Shown one piece after another: positions 36,580 through 49,943 of a DNA stretch of 64,000 bases. Source of the stretch: Smittia aterrima (lineage: Eukaryota; Arthropoda; Insecta; Diptera; Chironomidae); assembly GCA_033063855.1 (NCBI GenBank), contig CP093831.1, positions 14,198,001-14,262,000 on the forward strand, read 5' to 3'. The notes under the pieces were generated by a model. That model worked only from the letters and a program-made list of their open reading frames with translations, ran no database searches and was not told the origin of the DNA. The number at the start of each line of letters is the position of its first letter. The stretch's first letter is position 1. The position numbers were made by a program, and so were the translations under genes.

Positions 36580-38339
36580 TTAGTTTCGTTCAGCAACTCC
36601 TCCTTGTTTCCTTGGATCATCATAATCGCCAACTGAAAAGAAATAAATTGTTTATTAGGCTACCAAAGAAATCGCAACTGTTTCATTTACCATCGCCCAG
36701 ATCATCGTTCTCCTCTTGCTGACCTTCAATCAAATGAAGGTCTTCCATCATTTCTGGGTATCCATCTGGTTCTTTGCCATGATCGCCAGCAATCTCATCA
36801 TTAAGTTTATCCTTGACAGCATTTGCTGGCCGATTCATAATTTCAGAGTCCATTTCATCGTTGTTGTGCAACGGTTTCTTATCCAAAGGTTTGTGACCAT
36901 CAAATTCTTCTGCAGCATCATTAACAATATTTTTGTTTTCAGGATCAAACGCATCTTCAAGATTGCTTCGAGGATTTTTCTCTTCAATGTTGAAATCATT
37001 ATCGTTAATTTCATGAGCTCCATTCTCGTGATCATCAATCTCAATATTTTGTGGCTTTCCCAATGTCTCATCAAGCGAAGGTTTGGCTTCTTCTACTGGA
37101 TGATTTTTCGAGTAATCAGCATTGTCACTCTTAAGATCGGGAATTGGTAAGAATCCTAAAAGAATATTTAGATGAAATGAAATGTTGGTAATAGATTTGT
37201 ATCCTCATTACCTTTTGGAAGTGGCTTTGCTCTCGCGGAAAACTTTGTGGACGTTGGTTGTTTTTTCACAGGAGTCACAAGATTTTCTTTTTTCACGACC
37301 GAAGTGGGAGTAGTGGTTGTAGTCGTCGACGACTTTCCGTCCAAAGGAATAGGTTGCTGAAGTACATTTTGGCTCTCGTTGTTCTTAACGACCTGAAACG
37401 TGTCCACAGAATTATGACTTCCGGATTTAAGAGCATTCGCCTCCACCGCTTTGCTTTTTATTGCAATTGGTATTTTGTAATGATCTGCACTCACTGGTAT
37501 CTGCTCTCGAAAACTTTTATCGACACTTTTAGGAGACTCAGGAGGTGATTGTGGAAGCTCGTTCTCTAGATGCAGCTTACTTCGGAGCTCCTTATTGTCT
37601 TGTTCGAGTTGATACGTTTTGTACTTAAGTTGTAACAATTGCTGGTGCTCATCAGATGGACTTTTGTTCTTTAAAAGATTCTCCATCTTCTCCTTTTCAG
37701 ATAAAACATTTTCATATTTCACCTAAAAAGATTTGACATTAATTATTTAATTAATTGATAATTGATTCCAATTTTACTCTAAGCATTGTAAGATCGTTTT
37801 CTTTGACAGATTGATATTTTGACAGTTGTGCTTGAACTTTGTCCAATTTACTTTTCAATCCGTCATTATCTGTCGCCAGTTCCTTTTTGACCTTTTCGCA
37901 ATGAGATTGAAGATCGTCATTCTGTGTCTTTAAGATTTTATATTGTTGTTGTAATGAATTAAACCGAAGAGACGAATCGTGGTTCTCTTTGTCGTGGATT
38001 TCCTTCAATTCTCGAAGCTTCTGATTCAGTTCCTTCTTCGTTCTTTCATAAAGTTCTCGCTCGGCTGTCAGTCTTTGATGTTGCTCAAGATTATCGACTG
38101 GATGTTGTTAAAGAAGAAATTAATATTAATCTTGTCAATTAGTCACTAAATAATAATGAACCTTCTATCTGTTTGTTGAAAGCATCATTTTGCAGCTCAA
38201 GCTTTTCAATCTTTTGTAACAGCTCACTCTCATTGCTTTGAAAGTTATTCAATGCGAAAAAGAAAATTGATATGAAAACTATAATCCCGAGGAGAAAGAA
38301 AAATTTGTTTCGAAGTATGCTGAGTCGTGTTTGGATCAT
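36580..38339 (-). CDS. GOLIM4/GOLM-like type II Golgi membrane protein
   Basis: Five exons: 38162-38339, 37778-38097, 37212-37722, 36691-37155 and 36580-36632, summing to 509 codons. A short basic cytoplasmic tail (IQTRLSILRNK) precedes one membrane helix (FFFLLGIIVFISIFFFAL). A long luminal coiled coil follows (residues about 45-230), then a Ser/Thr/Pro linker with a six-threonine run, and an acidic Asp/Glu/Asn-rich tail ending GDYDDPRKQGG. This layout (short tail, anchor, stem coiled coil, acidic end) is that of GOLIM4 and GOLM1/CASC4 proteins, which cycle through the cis-Golgi and endosomes. The exact subfamily is uncertain because most of the protein is low complexity. Confidence 0.7.
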
Positions 38340-38737
38340 TTCCTCGTCGTTTACTGCTCACTGCTTGCCTTCTTCACTTTTCATTATTTTTAAAATAATA
38401 TTTTGTTTGAGAATTTTTTTGTTTTCTTCGAGGGCTTCAACTACACAAATCACTCTAAGAAAAACAAATCTTTGAAATCTGAAAAGACGACCGTTATGAG
38501 GAAAACGAGCAAGTTACATTGAATAAAATGATATATTTAAGTCTTGTCCATTTCCGTGGTTATTAGTGAACTACGAAAAGAATTAATTGGCTAAAGAAAA
38601 TGTAACAAGATTAAGAAAATGAAGAAACAGTTAATTTAAATGCATTACGAATGAGAACATAAAAGGGAGGAATTATTCGGCTCGACTACTTTTCTTTGAG
38701 CTTATGCTAATCCTTTAATGACTAAAGTCGAACAAAC
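38340..38737. other. Intergenic region
   Basis: Promoter of the Golgi-protein gene and 3' flank of Aurora A. No other feature seen. Confidence 0.5.
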
Positions 38738-39861
38738 TTATTGATTGATAGTGAGCCAAGGATGGCGAATTAGCTGATCAAGTGGCATACGATGATCAGG
38801 ATTGAAGACAAGCACACGAGACATGAAGTGAATGGCAGCTTTGCTAACATGAGGAGGTAAAACATAATCACACTTCATAATTTTGCGGTAAGTGATATCA
38901 TAGTCGTTGTGATGAAATGGAGCCGATCCAACGAGTACTAAAAATAGAATTTTAAATAAAGAACTTTCAAAGGACTTTGAAAAATAAAATACTTACATTC
39001 ATAAGTGAGCACACCTAGACTCCACAAATCAACAGATTTAGTGTGAGCTTTTCCTAAGACCATCTCAGGCGACAAGTAGTCAATAGTTCCACAAAGAGTT
39101 GTGCGAAGAGAGTTCGGCTCATGAACACTCCAGCCGAAATCAGCAATCTTCAACTGTTCATCATGGCCGAGGAGCAAATTTTCTGGCTTGATGTCGCGAT
39201 GTATAACATTTCGCCCATGCAAATACTCCAATGCGGAGATCAGTGACTTGATATATTTGGCTGATCTTTTCTCGTCGAACTTTCCTTCCTTCTTGAGAAA
39301 GTTGAACAAAGTACCGCCGGCAGCGTATTCGAGGATCAAATATATACGTGACTCGTCGTGGAAGAAACCATACATACGCAGAATGTTTGGATGACGGAGA
39401 TGGCTCTGGATTTCAATCTCACGTCGAACCTGGTGCTCGATACCTTGAGTTGCAATTTGTTTCTTGAAGAGAACTTTCAAAGCGATAACAAACTTTGTTT
39501 CCTTTTCACGAGCCAGGTAGACGTTTCCGAATTTTCCACGACCGAGAGGGCGGCCGATATCAAAATTAACCAACGACCAACTCTTCTTGCTTTGTGAGTT
39601 CGGCAAATTCTGAATATTAAATTTATCTTGATTGTCGTTACTGTCTTTCTTGTTGTGCGAAGCCGAATCAAAATTATTCTGTGTCTCTGATGCTGGCTTT
39701 GAGATTGGTTTGATGTTCATCTGATTCGGGTTTTTAAAGGAATTCGGGTTTGATTTCAAAGGCTGCTTCGTCATTGTTGGTTGAGCGGAAGTCGAAAAAG
39801 TCTTTTGTCTTAAATCTTTGGGATTCTCCTTACCGCTAGCAGTTTGTCCACGGTTCATCAT
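38738..39861 (-). CDS. aurA: Aurora A mitotic serine/threonine kinase
   Basis: Two coding exons, 38997-39861 and 38738-38937, give 354 residues. The first in-frame ATG of the exon (39859-39861) was chosen as start. A disordered N-terminus of about 105 residues contains a KEN box (K11-E12-N13), a degradation signal known in Aurora A. The kinase domain has GRGKFGNVY, ALKV, the catalytic HRDIKPENLLL, DFGWSVHEPNSLRTTLCGT and SPEMVLG. The activation-loop TTLCGT is Aurora A-type rather than Aurora B-type. It acts at centrosomes and spindles in mitosis. The intron splits YE|LLVGSAPF. A 5' untranslated exon is likely because a possible acceptor lies just before the ATG. Confidence 0.93.
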
Positions 39862-40172
39862 CTTCCTGAAGTGTTCTCTATATAACAAGTCACAAATAAA
39901 GCTTAAATAATACTCAGATCTAACAATAAACTCTTATAAACTTTCTCGTGTCTCAAAAGTCTTCAAATTGGCAGTTAGCGATTGAAAATGTCAGAAACAG
40001 GGGCTTTCCCTTTGGAGAGGGGCAAACAATTTGCTCAAACGTGCTGCAAAAAAATAAAACAGCAAATTAAAAATCTAAAAGAAGCGGTGAAAATAGAGTT
40101 TAATTCAAAGCAATTGTTTCTGAAAAAGAATCATTAAAGCTTATTTCACAATTAAAAATACACTGAATCAAA
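39862..40172. promoter_or_regulatory. Shared 311-base divergent region, Aurora A / ATAD3
   Basis: The start codons of the two genes point apart with 311 bases between them, so both promoters and leaders should lie here. No TATA box was assigned; the role is inferred from layout. Confidence 0.45.
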
Positions 40173-42097
40173 ATGTCGTGGATATTTGGTGTCAAAAAGC
40201 AACAACCAATTCCTGATAATGGAACTGACGGCAATCCCGGTGGTGCTACAGCTGGACAGGCTTCAGGAGATCAACAGCTATCCAAAGCTGAGAAGAAAGC
40301 AATGGAGGCTTATCGTTTTGATTCATCGGCATTGGAACGAGCCGCATCGGCTGCTCGTACCTTGGAAACATCAAGTAAGTCAAAAATGATGTAACAATGT
40401 CAATGTCGAGAGCAATCGTTCAGAGGATATTGATTTTCTAATATTTCCTTAATTCTTCATTCTAGAAAATGCAAAGGAAGCTCTTGAACTCTCGAAGCTG
40501 CAGGAAGTAACTCGCCAACAAGAATACATGGCAAAGGTCAAGGAGTATGAAGCACACATCGAATCATCAAAGGTTGATCAGAAAAAAATTGATCACGAAG
40601 AGCGAAGGAAAACTCTTGCTGAAGAGACGAAACAACAAGCTCAACGAGCACAATATCAAGATCAGTTAGCCAGAAAACGTTATGAAGATCAATTGGTGCA
40701 ACAGACAAGATCGCAAGACGAGAACCTTCGAAAGCAAGAAGAATCTGTCGCTAAACAAGAAGCAATGAGACGTCAAACAGTTGAACACGAAATGGAACTT
40801 CGGGAGAAAAACAAGATGAAACTTATTGAAGCGGAGATGCGAGCCAAGGCCAAAGCTGAGCGAGAGAACAGAGATTTGACGTTAGAACAAATTCGATTAA
40901 AGGCGCAAGAGAGTCGTGTGACTGTATTGGAATCAATCAAAACTGCGGGATCAGTCTTTGGAGCTGGTGCAGAGGCTTTGCTAACAGATTGGGGAAAAGT
41001 TCTGGCAGCAGCTGGAGGCTTATCTCTTGTTGCTCTCGGTGTTTATACAGCTAAAGGTGCGACTGGAGTGACAGCAAGATATATTGAAGCAAGAATTGGA
41101 AAGCCTTCTCTCGTCAACGAGACATCGCGATTTTCATTCTTAGAAGCGTTGAAACATCCCATCAAAACGATAAAGAGATTCCAATCAAAACCTCTCGATG
41201 CTCTCCAAGGAGTTGTGCTGAGACCAAAGCTTGAAGAAAGATTGCGAGACATTGCCATTGCCACAAAGAACACCAAACAGAATCAAGGTCTTTACCGCAA
41301 TATTTTGATGCATGGTGCTCCTGGAACGGGTAAAACAATGTTCGTTAAGAAGCTCGCACAACATTCTGGAATGGATTATGCAATTATGACTGGAGGTGAT
41401 GTTCTTCCAATGGGCCGTGATGCAGTTACAGAAATTCATAAAGTCTTTGATTGGGCCTCTACAAGTCGACGAGGTCTCCTCCTTTTCATCGACGAAGCTG
41501 ATGCCTTTTTGAGAAAGCGATCATCGGAGAGAATTTCAGAAGATTTGCGTTCAGCTTTGAATGCTTTCTTGTACCGTACTGGAGAACAAAACCCTCGTTT
41601 CATGCTTGTCCTTGCTTCAAACACACCCGAACAATTTGATTATGCCATCAACGATCGTTTGGATGAGATGGTTGAGTTCACTCTTCCTGGCTTAGAAGAA
41701 CGCGAACGTCTGATGCGTCTTTACTTCGACAAATTCGTTCTTCAACCAGCAGCCGAAGGCAAGAAACGTTTCAAAGTTGAGCAATGGGATTACGGAACGG
41801 TGTGTAGCAAAATGGCAAAGCTTTGCGATGGTATGTCTGGAAGAGAGATTTCAAAGCTTGGAGTCGCTTGGCAAGCGGCTGTCTATGCTTCTGAAAATGG
41901 AGTCTTGACTGAGAAAATGGTTCTCGATCGTTGCGAGTCCGCTGTTTATCAACACAAACAAAAGGTCAGTTAACTTTTGATATTTAAATTTTATTTCTAC
42001 TAACTTAATATCTTAACTTCAATCCAAACAGATGGCCTGGTTATCCGAGCAGGAGAAACTTGATCACAAAACGATCACTGTCCAAGAGAAATACTAA
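40173..42097 (+). CDS. ATAD3A: ATAD3 mitochondrial AAA+ ATPase
   Basis: Three exons, 40173-40374, 40466-41964 and 42032-42097, sum to 589 codons. The Gly/Gln-rich N-terminus is followed by AEKKAMEAYRFDSSALERAA and a long charged coiled coil (to about residue 230). Next come a membrane segment region (VLAAAGGLSLVALGVYTA), then the AAA+ module with Walker A GAPGTGKT (about 351-358), Walker B LLLFIDEADAFL and arginine-rich motifs (DRLDEM). ATAD3 sits in the mitochondrial inner membrane at contact sites and organises nucleoids and cristae; the Drosophila orthologue is belphegor. The last 22 codons form a separate exon. AATAAA lies at 42415-42420. Confidence 0.95.
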
Positions 42098-42475
42098 TTG
42101 TTAGGATCGTTCTAAACGAAACAAATCCCAGTTTTAAAGCTAAAGCTCTTCAAGCGTCCAAAGTGTAAATACGTGAAAAGTTTTTATTATTGTTTTCTAA
42201 ACCTTTGGACTTTCAATTGATTTAGCTGCGAGAAAAAGTGACTTCACACTTTCCATTATTCGGTGAGTCATTCTATCGTTACGAAACTTAGAACTCGAGT
42301 CAGAGAGGCTTCGAACACAGAAGTTTATATTAAATGTCTGGAGGCCTTCTCTGAAGAAATAGCGAAACATCGGTAACTGCCAGTTGTCGGTGACTTAAGT
42401 TCTTATACTAATTGAATAAAAAAAAAGATTGCAAAAGTCTCTTTTGGTCTCAGTTCTAGCACATTTGTTTCCACT
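42098..42475. other. 3' flanks of convergent ATAD3 and neprilysin genes
   Basis: Holds the ATAD3 3' untranslated region with its polyadenylation signal at 42415-42420, 56 bases before the neprilysin stop. Nothing else seen. Confidence 0.55.
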
Positions 42476-45163
42476 TCACCACACTTCACATTTTTCCTTC
42501 GGGTTCATAGGAGAATTTTCAGCGCATTCGAAATCTGACGAGAATTCTTTAGAGTTGCTAAGAGTTCCGATAACTCTATATCGACTAAGAGCATGATTAT
42601 CTGTTAAAATCATAAGTTTTTTCACCTCAGGTCTCTCAACTGAACACCAAGTTTGAGCTGCAGAAATCCAAAACAGTTGTTCAGGAGTAAAGGGTAGTCC
42701 TGGAAGCTTTGTGTCCTTCGTTGATGACTTCTGCATAGAAGAAAGGTATGCTCTATAAGCAAGCTTTAGACCTCCGTTATCAGCAATATTCTCTCCTTGT
42801 GTGTTCACCCCATTCAGTTTAATGTTGATAGATTCTTCCGTGTAGTTGCCGTATTGCTTAATGATGCAGTTCTTCTTATCAACGAAAGCTTTTTTCGTTT
42901 TTGGATCCCACCAATCAACAAGATTTCCTTCTGCATCGTACAAGCGTCCGAGATCATCGAACCCGTGAGTCATTTCATGACCAATGACGTATCCAATCGA
43001 AGCATAATTCATGTAAGCTGGTCTGTCACTCGAGTAAAAGTGACCCTGAAGCATTGCCGCAATTATTTGAATACTGTTCGTCTTGCCGTCATAATTTGCA
43101 TTGACGTAAATCGATGCAGAATGATCGATCCAATCAGTTCGATTTACTGGCTCATTGAAACGGGAACAGACAAAAGCCTTACCGTGATTATCGAGCTCGA
43201 TGGCTGATTGAAGGTAATTCGTTTCGTTGAGCTTTAAGTCTTTATAAAAATGTTCTATTAAATCGTCAGAAAAAAGCTCGGGAGGAAAAGCAATGTTCGC
43301 GTGCATAGCTTTGAGTTTTTTCAAAGCTTCTTGCTTTGTTTTCTCGTCCATCCAATCATTTTTCTCTAACAATGTTGAAAACTCCGAAGAAACTTCGGAA
43401 ACTATTTGAGCGACATCTCGTCTGACTCGAGTGTCGCGGAAATATTCTCGAACGTACATCGCACTCACTGCTAAGTTCATCATGCCAGAAGCTCCTTTAA
43501 CGCAGTCACTCCATCGAGCTTGTCTCGTTGCTTTTCCTGATATCGTCTTAAAGAAGTTAAATTCCATTGCGCGAAGGTCTGAAGTCAGATATGGAATGTA
43601 ATCAGCCAGATCACGCCAAATCACATAATTCGCGATCGTTCTCTTGTCGGTTTGATTCAAAACAAACTCGAGTTGGTCGTAATAGGTCAATTGCTGAACA
43701 ATTACGGTAACTGAGTCGTTCAACTTCAAGCTTCCGTGCATTTTTGAGTTAATATAGCCAAGCCAATCTACATAAGGATGAAGTTCCATCAACTCCCTCA
43801 TTGTCATTGGATTGTAGAGTTTATTAGAGTCCCTTCGTTCTTCTTTAGGAATCGTTATCTGTAATCGAAGTTAATTTGATATTTACGTAAAAAAGTTTAA
43901 TTCATTGAACTTACATTAGCCAATTGCATTTCAAAAAGCAAAACCTTGGCAAAATCAATTTCCGCTTGTGTTCTGTTAGCACCAAAGAAAACGCTGACGT
44001 CGACCATGTAGCTATGATAAGATTTGATTATGTTGTCATTGAATCCACGAAGCAACATATCACGACTTAATCCAAGATTGGCCGCGCTAATCTGTTGAGA
44101 AAGTTGGATAAGTTTAAAATAATTTTTGAATATTTATGAACCTTACATAAAGAGCTCGTCGCGATGTATTCTTAATGTCAGTGTCAATGAAGAAGTCGAC
44201 ACTAAAACGATGATATTCCGTTGCGTTCATAAGAGTTTCGTCCCATTCGTCTTCATCTAACAACACTGGCCATCGCGATGTCAAATTTAATTTCTCCTTA
44301 ACAAACTCAATGCCATTCGCTTCGATCTGAGCAGAGTTCATGCATTGTCGGTACAATTGCTTTGCCATTTTAAACGGACGAATCTCGTTTGGGTGGATTC
44401 CATTGTTGAGAATTGTGTGGAGTTGCGCCATAACTCGTCCCTCGATCATGTTGATCGTGTTTATGCTTCCCGAGTCCTCAGGAATGATTGTCGTCGTTTC
44501 AAATCGTCCACATGCAAATTTATAGAAATCGTCGCAAGGTCGAACAGAAAAATTCATCTTTGATGTTACGATGGACGCTGCGAATGGAAAAAAGATTTGA
44601 AAGTAAGAGACGGTGGGAAATAAAATCCAAACGACTTTGACATAGAAATAATTGCCAATGCACTTGTGAGTTCAATAAATTTTCCATTCTCTTAAAGACT
44701 TTAAAGTATCGTCGCCTCGAATGAATTTTACTGCAAGTTCAAGTCATCGACTCTGAGAGAATGTAAAAGCTTTAATTTAAAAACTTATTTAAAATGCCAT
44801 TTTTAATTTATTTACTTGACTCTATGTGCAATCTTTCCATTAATCATCATTTTAATTGTGATCATTAACGTCTAAAGATGAGTTCTAGATCTCGAAAATT
44901 TCAATGTCATCGCTGTTTTCTATTAAAATGTTCGCTCTTTGTTTAACTCACCTAAATATTTTCCTCCAATTTTACTGAATGTGTCTGAAGCTGAAGGAAA
45001 AGTTGAATAAATGACAGTTCATTGATCATATGACTAGTTAGACTTACGTAAATTATCGGCTTGCATTTTGTAGTAAAAGACGGTAGCGGTCAATAAACCG
45101 ATTATCGTGAAACATAAAAGCACAGTGACCCACAATGATTTTTCCACTAGACCGCGCCGCAAT
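42476..45163 (-). CDS. Membrane-anchored neprilysin-like M13 metallopeptidase, first exon not found
   Basis: Five exons in frame: 45048-45163, 44952-44990, 44147-44577, 43915-44091 and 42476-43858. The first visible one encodes a basic stretch and a membrane helix (LWVTVLLCFTIIGLLTATVFY), so this is a type II membrane protein. The cytoplasmic tail with the start codon must lie further upstream and I could not place it. The ectodomain has the family's RPCDDFYKFACGRF, NDFL-type regions, FFGANRTQAE, the zinc motif HEMTHGFDD, the third ligand in GENIADNGG, and the ending KCEVW. Neprilysins trim small peptides such as neuropeptides at the cell surface. All catalytic residues look intact. Confidence 0.88.
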
Positions 45164-47456
45164 CTGTGAGAAGTTGAAATAAAAATTGATTAACAAAGCA
45201 ACTATTTGGATTATGAGCATGAAAATTATGTCTCCGTTGTTGGTAGTTCAATTTTGATCGGTTACACTTTAAATTGTTGAACAATTTCAAAGTTAGAATT
45301 TCTACTTAATTGTCGCGAAATTGGTTTGCACTCATCTAACTTATCAATTAATGATTATTGCAACGACCATGTGCTTGATGTAAATTGTTCAGTGACGGCA
45401 AGGTCGTCTCATGTGCGCACAAATTGATTTATAATAATTGCGAAACGAAGAGCGACAAACAAAAGAAGAAAAGACACAAACAATCGATCAAGTGGCTTCT
45501 TCCGAACGTGCGGCGCTTGTCTATAGTTATCGATAAACTTGAGCTCACTTGTAAAATTCAATTGCCCAATGCTTGTAAGTTCGAGAATGTAAGTTCGAGA
45601 GAGAGAGCAAAACGTGATTTGAAGCAAAGTTGAGCCCTTTAAAATTATTTGCATTTAATTGATCACGAACAATTTCAATTTCACAAGATTTTGCATTTCA
45701 ATGAGTTTATAGATCGAAATTACAAAATATTTTTGCTTTGTTGATCAAGAAAAGCGAGAAATTATTTCTCCTTCAAAATTTTTTAGTTTGAAAGCTTCGT
45801 TTGCTCAAAACTTTGACCGCTGAAATTAATTGTGGCCAGTTAGTTCTTTGACGAGTTAATGACACTCCCATTTCAATTGTTGTCGGCCAACAAAAAATTT
45901 CAGTTGTTTATCACAAACGGAAGAACTTTCGGCGATTGATTTTTTTGGCGGACGCTAAACTTTGCAATTTAATTCTAACACAATGACGCACATCAATGCA
46001 CGAAAGAGCTTGTAAAAGGAATCGCTCCGGGATGACTTTTACAAGGTCTTCTGGAAGAACTTGAAGGGACTTCGATCTCAACGAAGAGATTCCGAATTAT
46101 TTTCAATGTCAATGTCCAATACGAGAAGTTCCCAAAGTAAATCACAGACACCGCTTGATTGCCGGCAATTGAGCTTATATTCCTCTACTGATATCATCAC
46201 TGAAGTGAAAACAATCAACACAACTTGTCGCTAATCATTTCCATAAAAAAAAGGTTCAATTTCAGAGAACATCTCATTACTTTCACTGTTTTTCGTGACT
46301 AACAAGTGACGTCGTATCGTTTCTCTGATAGTGAACCTTGTATTGACACTTTTCAGACACAACAGGTTGCTTTTTGTCAACAAAGCTGAATTAAAAAATT
46401 CCATTAAATTACTTCATTAAATCTGGATGATCGCTTAAAACTTTCGCTTGCTTGAGAATCATTTTTGAAATCAATAAATCTTCTTTAAACTTTCTATTTC
46501 CTTTGATGTCTTAAGAACTTGTCTTGTCGAGTGCTTGAGTTAAACTAACGTTGGAGCATTGGAACTCAAACTTTTTATATTTCAACTGTTTCACATGTTA
46601 CGAGCCGAATTTTGTTTTTGCGAGTCATGAGCGCGCGAGAGAAAAAAATATTCTATCGCTGTTTTTTTTTATTCGTGCAAATCTAAAATCAACGAGAGAG
46701 ATTCGTACAATCTCAGTCAATTGTTTGGGGATGCAATTTAGAGTGTGAAGTGAGATAATCTAAATTGAAAGAGCGATTGAATAATTTTTTTCGATTTCAA
46801 GAGCTTAATTAATTTCGCAAATATCTTTGATCAGATAACCTGAAATATCTTTCATCTAATCAATAATTTAGTCAGTGTCAATCGCGATTAGAAATCATTG
46901 ATAGTCGTCAAATATTTTCGGCACTAGCTTCCTAGACTCGTGATAGGAATCACTAATCACGGTAAAAACTTTTTCCATTGGACTTTTTTGTTTCACATTT
47001 TGAAACTCTCAAAAGAGTATTCGATTTGTATTTTCTCAGTCGCGGAGAGATGTTGTGATGAGAAAAACTACACTTCTATCAATCGGGATTTACTAGAAAA
47101 GAATGTAAAGGGATTTTGAGAAGAAAATAAAATTTTGCAATTTTTGAGAGATAAGAAAAATATTTTAATTAAAACAATCGATGATTGAAATCAATTTCGC
47201 GGGAATTTCTACTACGTCGGTTTGTGTGTTACGGGACATTGATCGATGTTTCTATCTCTTGGGTAATTCCAAGCACTACGAATGCAGAATAAGAGAATTT
47301 AAAATTCTGAAATCGTTCTAACTGACGAAAGCATGAGATCTCAAAAAAATTCTTTCAGTTCCTTGATCGATGAGTAATATTTGTTTTATTTTGAAATGAT
47401 GAGAAATCGCAATAGTAGGAATTGAGATTTTATCTTATTAGCTTATGAGTTATTCA
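45164..47456. other. Upstream region or first intron of the membrane neprilysin
   Basis: About 2.3 kb between the anchor exon and the next peptidase. It should contain the missing first exon(s) and promoter. Candidate ATG exons ending in GT donors near 45547 and 46590 do not keep frame with the anchor exon. No repeat noticed. Confidence 0.45.
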
Positions 47457-49943
47457 CTACCAAACTTTGCATTTATTAGCCGGATTCATCAATGAGCCTT
47501 CTGGACAATTGAAATCAACTGAAAACTCTTCAATATTCCTCAAAGGACCGATCACTCTGAATTGTGCGATTGAATGTGCGTCGGTTGTGATTCGCTTCTT
47601 CATTTCCTCTGTAACAAAAAAATTAGCAAAATTTGTTTTTAAAGTTTTAGAGAATTTCAAACCGATTCTGAGTGTTGAGCACCACGCTTGTCCAACAGAA
47701 ATCCAAAACATTTGGTTCGGAGTGAAGTCAAGTTCAGGCAATGAATTCTCTTTTCCATTTGCCTTAACCCATTTCTGATAAGCTCGATAAGCAATCAGAA
47801 TTCCTCCGTTATCAGCGATGTTCTCTCCTTGCGTGTTAATGCCATTCAACTTGAGGTTGGTACTTGGTTCAGTGAAGTTTCCGTACTGCTCGATGATGCA
47901 ACGAGCTTTGTCTAAATAAGCTTTCTTTGTCCCCTCTTGCCACCAATCTTCGAGATTCCCATCAGCATCGTATTGACTACCTTGATCATCGAATCCTAAA
48001 TTAAATTTTACTCATCATTTCAGTTCATTCTAAGTTTCCAAAAATACTCACCGTGAGTTATTTCATGTCCGATTACATAGCCAATCGAAGCGTAGTTTAT
48101 GTAACGAGGGCGATCAGCTGAGAAGAATTGACCTTGCATAATTCCGGCCGGAATAACTGAGTGAACAAGTAAATCAAATTTTGACTAAAAACCGTGAAAA
48201 TGAAATTCTTACGGATGCTGTTCTCAAGCCAACGATAATAAGCGTTCACAATCGCAACGTCCGAATGTGTCTCCCAATCAGTTTTGTTGATAATTTCACG
48301 GAATTTCAAAACGTCATCTCTCAATCGGAAATGATTGAGGCTCCAAACTGATCGAAGATATTCGTGCTTTGGAATGACTAAATCTTTATGAAGATCAATT
48401 AGCTTTTGATCGTCCATTAGCTCGCTGGGATACCCGATGTGATTTTGCATTTCTTTTGCTTTCTTCAATGCGGCTTGACGTGTCTTCTCATCCATCCAAG
48501 AGACTTCTTTTAAAGTTTCTTCAAACTCTTTCTTGATATCTTTCTCCATTTCCATTGCGATCTCTTTCGATTCTTCGTTGAAAAACTTTCTGACGTAAAG
48601 AGCTCCAACAGAATTTGGCAGATAGTTCGAAGTTTGTGCGACACATTCCTTCCAACGATCTTCGTCTTCTTTCTTGCCATTTATCACTTTTGAATATTCT
48701 AACGAACGATTTCTAACGATTTCGTTGAGAAAACTTGCAGATGAGAGACTCACACGCCACATCAAATAATTTGCGATTGTTCTGCGAAAAATCTATAAAT
48801 CAAAGAACAATCTCAAAGCTAAATGAACTCACCGCTTTGGAGTTGATTGTAATATGTCATAAAGCTTTAGAAACAAGTTCTCGTTACTCATCACTACGAC
48901 TTCATTTTCATTTAATTGAGTTGCGGGCGATAAAAACGAGTTGAAGTACTCAATCCAATTTAAACTTGGGAACTTCATTTGTAAGCTTTTCACGGTGATT
49001 GGATTGAAAAGTTTTGTGCTGTTCCTTCGATCTTCTTGTGCAAGAGAAATCTAAATAAAAAAAATAAATAAATGAAAACATTTAAAAACAAATATTTTCT
49101 TACGTTCGCTATTTGCATTTCGAGTTCAAGTGCTTCTGCCATCTCTCGCTCAGCTTCAGTTCGATTTGCTCCGAAGATCACCGCCATATCAATTTGATAA
49201 CTTTTGTAAGCTTGAACTAATTTATCATCCAATCCTTCGATTAAATATTCTCGACTCAAACCAAATGATGGTTGATCAATCCATATAATTCTTGTCGAAG
49301 AGTTCTTGGGATTGTTTGCTATTGACAACTCAAAAAGATAATTTGAGGTGACACCGGTCATTTCAAAGTCTTTAATCATTTGCTGCCACGACCAAAGAGA
49401 TTCGTTCCAATTAGTTTCAATTACAGGCCAACCGCCAAGATCACTCAAATATTCTTTCATGTGATGGAGCCCAACTCGCTCAATCGTTTCTGAAAATGTA
49501 AAACATTAGAAAATTCTCTTTTGTTTTGAAGCTTTGCCAAACCTTTGTCGATGCAATTCTGATAAAATGTTTTCACATTCCGAAAAGGAATAATTTCATC
49601 TTCGTCGATCTCAGCTCCCATCACTTGATAAAGTCGTTCACGTAACGAGTCTTGAATCGTTTCGAAGGAATCAATCTTGATTTTGTCATTAGGAATCTCG
49701 GGCTTGAAATTTCCACACGAGAACTTATAGAAATCATCACAAGCATCTACTGAACGATCTAACTTGCTTCGTATTCTCTTTGATTCTTCATCACAAGCTT
49801 TTGAGGAGCAGACGACTTGACTCAAACATTTCTCAACAGCAAGTAAAATTAATGAAACCAAGATTATTCTGTAAAATATTTTAATGTAAACTTAACGTTA
49901 TCTTGCAATAACTTGTATACCTTCTATTAGCCGTGATCATCAT
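47457..49943 (-). CDS. Secreted neprilysin-like M13 metallopeptidase
   Basis: Nine exons: 49921-49943, 49543-49868, 49104-49489, 48833-49050, 48213-48781, 48052-48156, 47663-47995 and 47457-47608 carry the protein, with a 54-base intron between the last two that lacks an in-frame stop. Their lengths sum to 704 codons. (Eight coding exons are listed; no further one was needed.) The N-terminus (RRIILVSLILLAV) is a signal peptide rather than an internal anchor, so the enzyme is probably secreted. Landmarks: DACDDFYKFSCGNF, IFGANRTEAE, HEITHG, GENIADNGG and the ending KCKVW. All zinc ligands and the catalytic Glu are present. It is closer to the duplicated copies to the right than to the membrane form. 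Confidence 0.88.

Noticed and set aside
45409..45654. Possible first exon of the membrane neprilysin near 45547
   Set aside because: It has an ATG and a GTGAGC donor but the phase does not match the anchor exon.
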